A stretch of 64,000 bases of DNA, taken from assembly GCF_000320365.1 (NCBI RefSeq), contig NZ_ANIN01000001.1:558001-622000 (forward strand). Direction: 5' to 3'. The notes beneath the pieces are model-generated. The model was not told the DNA's origin. It saw only the letters and a program-made list of their open reading frames with translations, and did no database searches. Position numbers and translations under genes: made by a program. How positions within the stretch are numbered: position 1 is the first letter of the stretch; the number at the start of each line of letters is the position of its first letter. Shown piece by piece: positions 45,240 to 53,568 of the stretch. This DNA comes from Moraxella macacae 0408225 (GTDB lineage: Bacteria; Pseudomonadota; Gammaproteobacteria; Pseudomonadales; Moraxellaceae).

Positions 45240-47462
45240 ATGAGACTATTCATCGCCGAAAAACCCGACCTAGCTCGCGCCATTGCCAAAGCCTTAGGCG
45301 GTGGTTTTACTCAAAAAGACGGCTATTTGGTAAAAGATAGCGACACCATCACATGGTGCTTTGGCCATATGCTTGCCCTAAAACAGCCTGAAGAAATTGA
45401 CGAACGCTACAAATACTGGCGCATGGACAACTTGCCAATTTTAGCCACTTTGCCCGCCCCCAAAACCATTCCTAAGGACAAAGCCAAGCAAGTGGCTGTT
45501 ATCAAAGATTTGTTAAAACAAGCCGACACCATCGTTCACGCAGGCGACCCCGACGAAGAGGGGCAACTGCTTGTTGATGAATTGTTAAGTTTTTTTAACA
45601 ACACTAAGCCAGTTTTACGGATACTCATTAACGACAATACGCCTGCTGTGGTGCAAAAAGCCCTTGCCAATCTAAAACCCAACCGTGAGTTTGAGCATTT
45701 AGGGCAAATTGCCCAAAGCCGCGCCATTGCCGACCAATTGTTTGGTTTTAACTTTACGCGTGCTTACAGCCTAGCCGAGCAAGCCAAAACAGGCGAACAT
45801 GAAACCTTGCACATTGGCCGCGTGCAAACGCCGATTTTAGGCTTGATTGTACGCCGTGATAGACAAAATGCAAGCCACCAAAAAAGCCTTTATTACCTTG
45901 TGCAAGGTGAGTTTAGTTTTGCTAATCTAACTTTTAAAGCCAATTATCAAACCAAAGATACCGACCCAGTAGACGACCCAAGCGACACTAAAGCACGATT
46001 GATTGACAAGGATTTTGCCCACAATTTGGCAAATTTGGTAACAAATAAACCTGCCAAACTCACCTGTTGCCAAACCACGCATAAAAGCGAAGCCGCCCCA
46101 CTGCCGTATAATTTGCTTAAATTACAGCAAGATGCCAGCCGTTTGTTTGGTTATAAGCCTGATGACGTGATGTCAATCACCCAAAGTTTGCGCGAAAAGC
46201 ACCAATTAATCACTTATAACCGTTCAGATTGCCAGTATTTGTCTGATGAACAGTTTGCCGATGTGGCAAATGTGCTAAATGCCATCAATCAAACCTTGCC
46301 CAATGCCGCCAATGTTTGCACCAAAGCCAATCTTCATCAAAAGGGGCGTGCTTTTAATTCCGCCAAGGTTTCTGCCCATCATGCCATCATTCCCACCCAA
46401 ACGGTTGCCAATTGGCAAAATTTAAGCCAAAAAGAACAAAATCTGTACAAAATCATCGCAAGAAGCTATTTGGCGCAGTTTTATCCGCCGTATGAATTTG
46501 ACGAAACCAAACTTGGCATTGAGGTGATGGTAGATGGCAAAACCTATCATTTTAGCACCACTGCAAGAGCAGAAACTGCCATTGGTTGGAAGTGGCTGTA
46601 TCAAAATGACAGCGACAACCCTGAAACTCAAATGGATAGCCAAAGCGAAAGCATTGATTTACGCAGTTTAACCGAAAATTTAGACGGTTTATGCAACAAG
46701 TCTGTTGCCAATGAACACGAAACCAAACCGCCGCCGCTGTATAGCATGACAAGCCTTTTAGGCGATTTGACCCGCGTTGCCAAATATGTCAAAAATCCAG
46801 AGCTTGCCACAAGTTTGAAAGACAAAGACAAAGAAAAACAAGGCGAACACGGCGGTATTGGCACACCTGCAACACGCTCAAATATTATCAATAATCTGTT
46901 TGAACGCGGTTATTTGGTAGAAAAAGGTAAAACCATTGTTAGCACAGCTAAAGGGCAAGCCTTGTATGATTTGCTAGATGACACCATTCGTTTTCCCGAT
47001 ATGACCGCCATTTGGCATGATGAACAAAAAAACATCAAAACCGCTCAAGATGTCGCTGTTTTTATCACCAAATTGCAAAATGACACGATTATTCCGGCCA
47101 TTACCGCCTTAAAAGCCAGTTATACGCCAAAAGCCAAAGCAAGCCACCGTTGTCCAAAATGCAGTCGCCCTATGTACAAACGCACAGGCAAATACGGCAC
47201 GTTTTGGGGCTGTAGTGGCTATAACGACACGGACAATCCTTGTAGCCACGTTATGGACGACAAAGACGGCAAACCTGTAGAAAAACCGCCCAAAGCACCA
47301 AAAGCGTTAACAGAATTTGACTGTAAAGCTTGTGGGGCAAAATTAACACGCTATGACAGCACAAGCAAACAAGGCAAGCCTTACACCAAATTCAACTGTT
47401 CAAATTTCCCAAAATGCAAACAAAGCTATTGGGGGAAAGATGGTAAGCCTGATTATGGCTGA
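45240..47462 (+). CDS. topB: DNA topoisomerase III (TopB/TraE type)
   Basis: 740 aa type IA topoisomerase. The TOPRIM domain opens with RLFIAEKPDLARAIAKALGG, and HAGDPDEEGQLLVDELL carries the acidic metal ligands. The active-site tyrosine is in HQLITYNRSDCQYLS near residue 330. Two zinc-ribbon repeats close the protein (CPKCSRPMYKRTGKYGTFWGC and CKACGAKLTRY...CSNFPKC). Plasmid copies help resolve transferred or replicating plasmid DNA. Close to the preceding and following transfer genes; intact. Confidence 0.94.
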   Translation: MRLFIAEKPDLARAIAKALGGGFTQKDGYLVKDSDTITWCFGHMLALKQPEEIDERYKYWRMDNLPILATLPAPKTIPKDKAKQVAVIKDLLKQADTIVHAGDPDEEGQLLVDELLSFFNNTKPVLRILINDNTPAVVQKALANLKPNREFEHLGQIAQSRAIADQLFGFNFTRAYSLAEQAKTGEHETLHIGRVQTPILGLIVRRDRQNASHQKSLYYLVQGEFSFANLTFKANYQTKDTDPVDDPSDTKARLIDKDFAHNLANLVTNKPAKLTCCQTTHKSEAAPLPYNLLKLQQDASRLFGYKPDDVMSITQSLREKHQLITYNRSDCQYLSDEQFADVANVLNAINQTLPNAANVCTKANLHQKGRAFNSAKVSAHHAIIPTQTVANWQNLSQKEQNLYKIIARSYLAQFYPPYEFDETKLGIEVMVDGKTYHFSTTARAETAIGWKWLYQNDSDNPETQMDSQSESIDLRSLTENLDGLCNKSVANEHETKPPPLYSMTSLLGDLTRVAKYVKNPELATSLKDKDKEKQGEHGGIGTPATRSNIINNLFERGYLVEKGKTIVSTAKGQALYDLLDDTIRFPDMTAIWHDEQKNIKTAQDVAVFITKLQNDTIIPAITALKASYTPKAKASHRCPKCSRPMYKRTGKYGTFWGCSGYNDTDNPCSHVMDDKDGKPVEKPPKAPKALTEFDCKACGAKLTRYDSTSKQGKPYTKFNCSNFPKCKQSYWGKDGKPDYG

Positions 47463-47510
47463 TTTTTACTTTGTTTTTTAATTATATTTAACAAACTTTA
47501 AGGAATTTTT

Positions 47511-47681
47511 ATGACTACCAAGCAAGATAACTCAAAGCAAACCTTAACACAACCAACCGATATGTATACCGTAAGCTATGAAGAAGCCGACAGCGTAGGT
47601 GCTGAATACATAACTCAAAGCGAGCTTGAAGCCATGGGCTTTAGTGTTGATGACATCAAGCAAGAGGCAGATGATGAGTAA
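47511..47681 (+). CDS. Small acidic plasmid protein of unknown function
   Basis: 56 aa (MTTKQDNSKQTLTQPTD, ending DDIKQEADDE), preceded by AAGGAATTTTT. Overlaps the start of the following ArdC-like gene by eight bases, so translation is coupled. Strongly acidic, no membrane segment, no family recognised. Could be an accessory or DNA-mimic-type protein, but there is no direct support for that. Confidence 0.6.
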   Translation: MTTKQDNSKQTLTQPTDMYTVSYEEADSVGAEYITQSELEAMGFSVDDIKQEADDE

Positions 47682-50600
47682 ACACGATGACTATATTCAA
47701 GAAATTGCCAATGATTTGATTGAGCAAATCAAAAACAACAACGCAGTTTGGCAAAAGCCTTGGCAAGGCACTGAACATTTGTTGCCAGTCAACCACCAAG
47801 GCAAGCCTTACAGCGGTATTAACGTGTTAAGACTGCTGCTAAAAGCCCAAAAACAAGGCTATGGCGATAATCGTTGGTTTACCTACAACAATGCCAAAGA
47901 GCAGGGCGGACAAGTCAAGCGTGGCGAAAAAGCCACATCTATCACCTTTTACGTTACCACCGAACGCATAGACAAAACCGATGCAAACGGCAAAGTGGTT
48001 TTGGATGAAAAAGGCAAGCCAATCAAAGAAGAAGTGAAGCTAGACCGCCCAAAAGTCGTAACTTATAACTTGTTCAACGCCCAACAAATTGACGGACTAC
48101 CGCCAAGACCAATACCGCCCAAGCTAGAAGCGTGGGAGCGACACGCCAAAGCCGAAGCGATTATCCGTGGCATTGAAAAACAAGGATTAACCATTGTTCA
48201 CCAAGCAAGCGACAGAGCCTACTATTCACCACAAGATGACAGAATTGTCATGCCCGAACGCTCGCAGTTTGCCACAGCCGACCTGTATTACGCCACGCTT
48301 TTGCATGAAATTGGACATGCTACAGGGCATGAAAGCCGTTTAAACCGTGATTTATCGGGCGGTTTTGGTTCTCAAAATTATGCCAAAGAAGAGCTTAGAG
48401 CCGAAATCAGCTCCATGATAATCGGACAACAATTACAAATTGGACACGACCCAAGCCAACACCACGCCTACTTGCAAAGCTGGGTAAAAGCAATTGAAGA
48501 AGACCCAAAAGAGATTTTTAGAGCCGTCAAAGACGCCGATAAAATCAGTGATTATGTGATGGGGCTTGGAGAGGAGCTTGAAGTTAAAGCGGAATACCAA
48601 AACGATTTTGAAAAAAAGATAGATGATGTAATAAATCACAATCCTTTAGATGGTGCAAAAATCGTCATTGGCAATACACCCGAAGTGTTTAAAATGCTTG
48701 GAGTGGACGACAAACCAGTCTACATACACAGAAAAACGATTTTAAAAGATGCTATTAAAAAACATAATGTTACAGCTGAAGACTTAAAACAGTTACCAAA
48801 ACAGCTTGAAAGCCCAATTGCCATTATGAACTCTAGCAACAACTCAAGCAATCCCAACGCTTATGTTGTTTTAACAAGCTTGGTTGAGTATGAAAAAAAC
48901 AAAGAAAAGCCTATTATTATAGCTCTTGATGTGATTACCAACAAAGGTGCTATAGAAGTAACAAGTGTTTACGGAAGAAGACAATCACAGTTAGAAAATG
49001 ATTTGGCAAATACAATATATTGGAACAAAGAAAAAGGCCAGAAATTTGTTGATAACTTCGGGTATCAATTACCCCCCTCGCTATCAAACCTAACTGACCT
49101 TCCAAGTGATATTAAAACAAACGACGATTTAAGTCAATATATTTTACAAAAAAATTCAAATACCTCCCAAACTACGGAGCAAAAAACCATGAAAACTTAT
49201 CAATCAAAATACACAGACGAGCAATTATCACAATTTAGCCAGTTTTTAAACGGTGAACCCATTACAGCCGTTTCCAGCGGACAAATTAAAAGAGATGAAA
49301 ATGGCAAAGTTATTGCCAATGCCAAAGAATATATGCAACAATGGCTTGCCGAGAATAGACCTGATGGCATTTTTCACCACCCACAAATCGGTGATGTTAA
49401 TTTATTTGCTAGGGGTGTAAAAGACAGTATTAGCCACTATGGTGCTGATGTTCACGTTAATGCATTGCCAACTGTGCCTTATGTGTTAGAAAATTCGGTA
49501 GTTATTGATAAATCAAGCGACAAAGGTGGCAAAAATATTGAAAATTATATTTTAGCCAGTCCTATAAAGATAGATGATGAAAATCACTATGCGGTAGTGA
49601 GACTAAAAAAGGAGTTAGACAAGGATAAAAATCCAAAATTTTACATTGTTTCAGCAGAAACAGAAACCGAAGCACAAAAAAACACGGCTCTTGCCCTTGA
49701 GACCCGTTCAACCCATGATGGATATATAGCAGGAGGCAAAAACCGCTTGCTAAATATACTACATGAGACTTTGGCAGAAGTCAAGGCGTGGGAAAATAAA
49801 AACCAAACCAAAAAATTAAACCCAAACACCGCCCAAGACAAAACCTACCTTTATGTTCCTTACGAAGATAAAGACCGGGCTAAGCAATTAGGAGCAAAAT
49901 GGGATAAAGAAGTTGGATCTTGGTATGCGCCTATTGGCAGTGATTTAACCAAATTTAGCGAGTGGCGTAATCCACCAATACAAAACAGCAAAAGCCACGA
50001 ACAAGAATTTGGTGAATTTTTATCATCTATGGGAGCAGATGTTCAAGGCATGCCAATCATGGACGGACGTTGGCATAGAGTGCATATTGACGGCGATAAA
50101 GGCAAAACCAAAAACGCAAATTATGTCGGTTGGCTTGATGGTGGCAAACCAAGAGGCTATTTCAAAAATTTTAAAACAGGCGAAACCGCCACTTGGGTAA
50201 CACAGCAAAAAAACATTCAGGTTAAATCTTTAGCCGAAATTGAAAAAATCCGAGCCAAAGCGGACGAACAACAGCAAGCAATTTATGACAAAACCGCTTA
50301 TTTTGCCAAACAAGTGTTCGATGTTGCCCCCATTGCAAACAATCACCCATACTTAACCAAAAAAGGCGTGCAAGCTCACAATTTACGTCTTGTGCCTGAT
50401 CCGTCGCAAATACCAACCGATAGCAATATCAAAATCGCTCATGATGGGCGACAAGCCAAAGCCATGCGCGAAAATTTTAAAGAAAGCGGGCAAAACTTTA
50501 CCGTATTAACCAAAGGCGACTTACTCATTCCTGCTTTTGACAAAGATGGCAAACTCACCACCTTTCAAACCATTTCTAGCAACACCAACAACTTTAAATC

Positions 50601-51510
50601 TTATCTAAAAGACGGGCAAAAATCAGGCTCTTATTTGATACTTGGCGAGATAAAAGATGGTGAGCCTGTCTTGATAGCAGAAGGCTATGCCACTGGAGCA
50701 ACCTTACATGAACAGCTAAATCGACCTGTTATCGTAGCTTTTGATAGTGGTAATCTTATGAATACCGCTTTAGCCGTGCGTGAAAAACTGCCTAACAGTA
50801 ACATCTACTTGATGGCGGATAACGATCACCAAACCGAAAAACAGCGTATGGCAAAAGGCTACACAAGCAACCTAAATTCCGGCATAGAAAAAGCCACTGA
50901 AGCCAGTCGGGCAATTGGCGGTTATGTCATTGCACCTACCTTTAGCCCAAACGATGAAGGCAGTGATTTTAATGATTTATACAAAACTTACGGCTTTCAT
51001 GTATTTAAAGAACAAATCAAAAAACGTGTTTATGAAATCAAAGGTATCGAAACCGATCGACCTGTGCTACAATCAGCACAATCAACCCAAAATCAGGAGC
51101 AACAACATGACCCAAGAACCCAAGAGCCAAACCCAAGAACCACGCAAACTGTATCAAGACATGACAGTAGCCGAGCAACTACAAGCCATGAACATAGCCT
51201 TGATACCCAAAGAGTTGATGACAGAGGAGGAGAAAGCCCAGAGCGAAAACTTTTTACGTCAGAACCAAGACTTTTTGGACAGCCTGAACTGATCGAAAAA
51301 GTCAATCAGCACCCAACTTTATCCCAAAGCGACAAACAAAACATTGCAAAATGGGCGGATTGGCTTTGTCAAACTTACCAAGACAGCCCTGATTTTATTG
51401 CCAAAAAAATCAATGACCTAAACGACAAAATCCCTGATATTGCCAATGGTAAGTTTACTTTACCAAATTTTACAGACTTTCAAAGGCAAAAAGAGATGGA
51501 GCGAGATTAG
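47674..51510 (+). CDS. Giant polyvalent protein: ArdC antirestriction, DUF5710, TOPRIM/primase-like
   Basis: 1,278 aa from ATG at 47674, where ArdC homology begins. Residues 1-300: ArdC-type ssDNA-binding domain (NNNAVWQKPWQGTEHLLPVN) and metallopeptidase motif LLHEIGHATGHE near residue 210. Residues about 310-500 resemble phage MuF C-terminal domains (NTPEVFKMLGVDDKPVYIH). LPD3-like segment about 530-720. DUF5710 near 722 (LYVPYEDKDRAKQLGAKW). A TraC-like primase/TOPRIM region follows (LTKKGVQAHNLRLV, VLIAEGYATGATLHEQL near 1000, YLMADND). Shared C-terminal module at the end. Expected to protect and prime incoming plasmid strands. Confidence 0.85.
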   Translation: MSKHDDYIQEIANDLIEQIKNNNAVWQKPWQGTEHLLPVNHQGKPYSGINVLRLLLKAQKQGYGDNRWFTYNNAKEQGGQVKRGEKATSITFYVTTERIDKTDANGKVVLDEKGKPIKEEVKLDRPKVVTYNLFNAQQIDGLPPRPIPPKLEAWERHAKAEAIIRGIEKQGLTIVHQASDRAYYSPQDDRIVMPERSQFATADLYYATLLHEIGHATGHESRLNRDLSGGFGSQNYAKEELRAEISSMIIGQQLQIGHDPSQHHAYLQSWVKAIEEDPKEIFRAVKDADKISDYVMGLGEELEVKAEYQNDFEKKIDDVINHNPLDGAKIVIGNTPEVFKMLGVDDKPVYIHRKTILKDAIKKHNVTAEDLKQLPKQLESPIAIMNSSNNSSNPNAYVVLTSLVEYEKNKEKPIIIALDVITNKGAIEVTSVYGRRQSQLENDLANTIYWNKEKGQKFVDNFGYQLPPSLSNLTDLPSDIKTNDDLSQYILQKNSNTSQTTEQKTMKTYQSKYTDEQLSQFSQFLNGEPITAVSSGQIKRDENGKVIANAKEYMQQWLAENRPDGIFHHPQIGDVNLFARGVKDSISHYGADVHVNALPTVPYVLENSVVIDKSSDKGGKNIENYILASPIKIDDENHYAVVRLKKELDKDKNPKFYIVSAETETEAQKNTALALETRSTHDGYIAGGKNRLLNILHETLAEVKAWENKNQTKKLNPNTAQDKTYLYVPYEDKDRAKQLGAKWDKEVGSWYAPIGSDLTKFSEWRNPPIQNSKSHEQEFGEFLSSMGADVQGMPIMDGRWHRVHIDGDKGKTKNANYVGWLDGGKPRGYFKNFKTGETATWVTQQKNIQVKSLAEIEKIRAKADEQQQAIYDKTAYFAKQVFDVAPIANNHPYLTKKGVQAHNLRLVPDPSQIPTDSNIKIAHDGRQAKAMRENFKESGQNFTVLTKGDLLIPAFDKDGKLTTFQTISSNTNNFKSYLKDGQKSGSYLILGEIKDGEPVLIAEGYATGATLHEQLNRPVIVAFDSGNLMNTALAVREKLPNSNIYLMADNDHQTEKQRMAKGYTSNLNSGIEKATEASRAIGGYVIAPTFSPNDEGSDFNDLYKTYGFHVFKEQIKKRVYEIKGIETDRPVLQSAQSTQNQEQQHDPRTQEPNPRTTQTVSRHDSSRATTSHEHSLDTQRVDDRGGESPERKLFTSEPRLFGQPELIEKVNQHPTLSQSDKQNIAKWADWLCQTYQDSPDFIAKKINDLNDKIPDIANGKFTLPNFTDFQRQKEMERD
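51088..51313. repeat. 226-bp inverted repeat, copy A
   Basis: Nearly identical to the reverse complement of 54645-54870. Copy A lies inside the C-terminal coding part of the giant polyvalent protein. The pair brackets 3.3 kb holding the toxin-antitoxin remnant, relaxase and TraL fragments, oriT-like site and Fic gene. Confidence 0.93.
51107..51292 (+). CDS. Small overlapping gene, unknown function
   Basis: 61 aa (MTQEPKSQTQEPRKLYQDMT, ending FLRQNQDFLDSLN) read in a different frame inside the end of the giant polyvalent gene. An AGGAG Shine-Dalgarno lies 7 bases before the ATG. A second copy in the inverted repeat (54666-54851, minus) keeps the frame open with one synonymous change and Asn to Ser at the end. 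This argues that the frame is a real gene, though the overlapped frame is also open in both copies. Start coordinate is given to within a base. Confidence 0.5.
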   Translation: MTQEPKSQTQEPRKLYQDMTVAEQLQAMNIALIPKELMTEEEKAQSENFLRQNQDFLDSLN

Positions 51511-51547
51511 GCAACATGTCAAAAACTAAAACAAAACTAAAGTTGGT

Positions 51548-51673
51548 ATGAGCAATAAGGATAGAATTTTGGCAGTAGTTTATACCGAACGCAATGATAG
51601 ATACAGAATTATCACGGCTTATTTTCCAAGTAATTGGCAAAAAAAGGAGTATACAAATGGCAGAAGATTTTGA
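51548..51673 (+). pseudogene. C-terminal remnant of a BrnT/DUF4258-like toxin
   Basis: 41 codons. RILAVVYTERNDRYRIITAYFPSNWQKKEY resembles the last strands of BrnT- or DUF4258-type RNase toxins (VVYT-R...RIISA pattern). No N-terminal part exists: the upstream DNA is the end of the polyvalent gene. It overlaps the next small gene by 17 bases, the toxin-antitoxin arrangement. Family call is tentative. Confidence 0.5.
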
Positions 51674-51887
51674 TTTTGAATATTACAAAAGCATAGATTT
51701 TAGCAATGCGCGCTCCGTGCGGTTAAATCCAAAAATCAAAGCGTTTCAAGACCGTAAAAAAGAGTATGATAGGATATTTTTGGGGCAGTTTGATTTAGAT
51801 GTTCAAGAAATCATCAATCAGCATAACAATCCAAAAGACCGTGAGCGCTTAAATACGGTAATTAGGGCATTGTTTGCTACTGCCTAG
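51657..51887 (+). CDS. Possible antitoxin partner of the toxin remnant
   Basis: 76 aa (MAEDFDFEYYKSIDFSNARS), with a strong AAGGAG eight bases before the ATG, lying inside the toxin remnant. Acidic N-terminus, helical C-terminus (VQEIINQHNNPKDRERLNTV). Role inferred from coupling to the toxin-like fragment and from size; sequence similarity to a named antitoxin family is not evident. If real, it is an antitoxin left without its toxin. Confidence 0.55.
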   Translation: MAEDFDFEYYKSIDFSNARSVRLNPKIKAFQDRKKEYDRIFLGQFDLDVQEIINQHNNPKDRERLNTVIRALFATA

Positions 51888-51961
51888 CTTTTTGTGTAAA
51901 TAGCCATGGTGAATTGTTTGGTTAATCTCGCCGTTCTAAAAAGAAACTCACCGCCAAACTA

Positions 51962-52364
51962 TCAACGCTCAATCTCTTTTCTTTGTCTGCTTCTTATCAG
52001 TTCTTTGACAGCGGTTTTGATGTTGGATTGTGGTAATTGTTGTTCAAAAGATTGATATGCTTTCAAAACACCAGTGTTGGCTTTGTTTATCTTTTCTTGT
52101 TGGGCTTTGGTTGGTGGTTTTTTGGCAATATCACCCAGTCGTTTTGCTTTTTGATATTCACCGTCTTTTTTGATGTCTTTGGGTAAAAATCTATGATGTC
52201 GCCTACTGGCGGTAGCTTCAATGCCTTGTTCTGCCAATTTATTAACAAATGCAACACGGTAGTTGTGTAAATCTTGTTTTCTCGGATTTAGCCTGGCTCC
52301 TCTATCGTCCGTTGCACATAAAAGCACATGACAATGCGGACTATCCGTGTCTAAGTGTTGTGCT
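51962..52364 (-). pseudogene. Relaxase (MOBP-type) internal/C-terminal fragment
   Basis: Starts in frame at the traL break with AQHLDTDSPHCHVLLCATDD, the relaxase motif III His pattern (PHCHV), then RGARLNPRKQDLHNYRVAF and a basic C-terminus. An internal ATG at 52327 opens a 121-codon frame. The N-terminal region with the catalytic tyrosine and the first histidines is missing, so it cannot nick DNA. Downstream of truncated traL on the same strand, which is not the normal site for a relaxase in IncP-like clusters. Confidence 0.72.
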
Positions 52365-52593
52365 AAAAAATATTTATGCCTTGATCAATCAATTTTCTTT
52401 TGTTTAGCACTTCAATCTTTTGTACATCTAAACCTTTATATTTTCCTAAAGTTTTATTACTCGGATCCGTATCAATTAAAATCAAGTCGTTATTCATTTT
52501 TTTTAAGTATTGGGCTAGCAAAGCCGCCACAACTGATTTGCCCGCTCCACCCTTAGATTGCATAATGAAATGAGCGGTATTTTGTATTTCCAT
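52363..52593 (-). pseudogene. traL: TraL-like ParA-type ATPase, truncated
   Basis: 76 codons: HFIMQSKGGAGKSVVAALLAQY has the deviant Walker A of ParA/TraL ATPases, and LILIDTDPSNKTL the next motif. A family member is about 240 aa; here the sequence changes into the relaxase fragment after LIDQGINIF and stops. Lies 11 bases after the traK-like gene, matching the traK-traL order of IncP-type transfer regions. Confidence 0.72.
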
Positions 52594-52604
52594 GATATTT
52601 TCCT

Positions 52605-52988
52605 TTAATTTATATTTAACAATTTCTCGATGTCTTCACTGGTTAAATTATCACTATAAGAAGTATCATACTCATTACGATTATTTAAGTTTTTCTTAAT
52701 AATATTATTCTTAGGCAAACTGGGTGTTGAGTACTGATTTGTTAAAGATTTATTTGTGTCAATTTTTTGAAATTCTTGAATTTTACCACGGTGAGTTAAA
52801 AATATTGATGGATTTATTTTTCCTTTGTTTCTGTGATAGCTTTTTGCTATTCCTTGCAAAGAAACATTAATATTAAATTTTTCTTTAACCATATTGGAAA
52901 TATCTTGCCAAGTAGTTATTGTGGTTGGATCATCTCTTATTTGAATGATAAAAGCAATCGCTTCTTGGGTAAGTTGTGGCTTAGGCAT
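52605..52988 (-). CDS. TraK-like relaxosome accessory protein
   Basis: About 127 aa from ATG at 52988 (AAGGTGG upstream); a frame extension to 53039 is less likely. MPKPQLTQEAIAFIIQIRDD and WQDISNMVKEKFNINVSLQG suggest an N-terminal helix-turn-helix DNA-binding part; the tail is Asn/Lys rich. Position beside oriT, direction away from it and the following traL fragment match TraK of IncP-like systems. Sequence-level support is modest. Confidence 0.58.
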   Translation of the reverse strand: MPKPQLTQEAIAFIIQIRDDPTTITTWQDISNMVKEKFNINVSLQGIAKSYHRNKGKINPSIFLTHRGKIQEFQKIDTNKSLTNQYSTPSLPKNNIIKKNLNNRNEYDTSYSDNLTSEDIEKLLNIN

Positions 52989-53161
52989 ATATGACCACCT
53001 TTTTGCTGTAAGTCTAGATATATTTTTATATTTTAACACATTTTAACACACTTTAACCAAAGTTTTTAAAATTTATACAGCTTTATACAGATTTTGACAC
53101 TTTTATACACTTTTAAATAACTATTTGATATTAACCACTAATGGTGTCTTGGTTTTTCTAT

Positions 53162-53170
53162 GGCAGGATA
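53162..53170 (-). promoter_or_regulatory. Putative oriT nic site (IncP/MOBP type)
   Basis: The minus strand reads CCTATCCTGCC here, matching the IncP-type nic core TATCCTG/C. It lies in the 270-bp gap between divergent traK-like and traJ-like genes, the normal place for oriT. Neighbouring features are short direct repeats (TTTTAACACA, about 53033-53058; TTATACA-type units at 53075-53115) that could be relaxosome sites. Confidence 0.6.
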
Positions 53171-53258
53171 GGCTTACGCCGTTAAATATATATTTTCTAT
53201 GTTATACTTGATTGTGATTAACTGATTTTATTGTTTTTTAACTTTGGAGAAGTTGACA

Positions 53259-53567
53259 ATGAACCAAAACCCAACACTCAAATCTGGCAAAAAATCACAA
53301 TTTTTATTAAAAGGGCTTACCCAAAAACAGCGCGAATTTTTAAAAAATTATGATGGAGCTACGTCCATCACAGCGGCGATTTTGGCACTGATTAACAAAG
53401 AAATGGCACGTGAAGCACCGCCTCAAAATGAAAAATACTCAAAATTTGTTGAGAAACAACAGCCATCAAAAACCAAACAGAGAATACAAATGTCATTGCC
53501 TGAAAATGAGTATTTGGATTTTGTAAAAAATCACACCCTGTTGGTTGAAAAAGTTTTAAAACGCTAA
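53259..53567 (+). CDS. TraJ/MobC-like small DNA-binding protein
   Basis: 102 aa from ATG at 53259 (GGAG upstream). Basic, with KSQFLLKGLTQKQREFLKN and a C-terminal RIQMSLPENEYLDFVKN that looks like a ribbon-helix-helix strand-helix. It is divergent from traK across the putative oriT, where IncP-like systems have traJ; traI should follow but a Fic gene in the opposite direction follows instead. The assignment relies on context. Confidence 0.5.
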   Translation: MNQNPTLKSGKKSQFLLKGLTQKQREFLKNYDGATSITAAILALINKEMAREAPPQNEKYSKFVEKQQPSKTKQRIQMSLPENEYLDFVKNHTLLVEKVLKR

Positions 53568-53568
53568 T

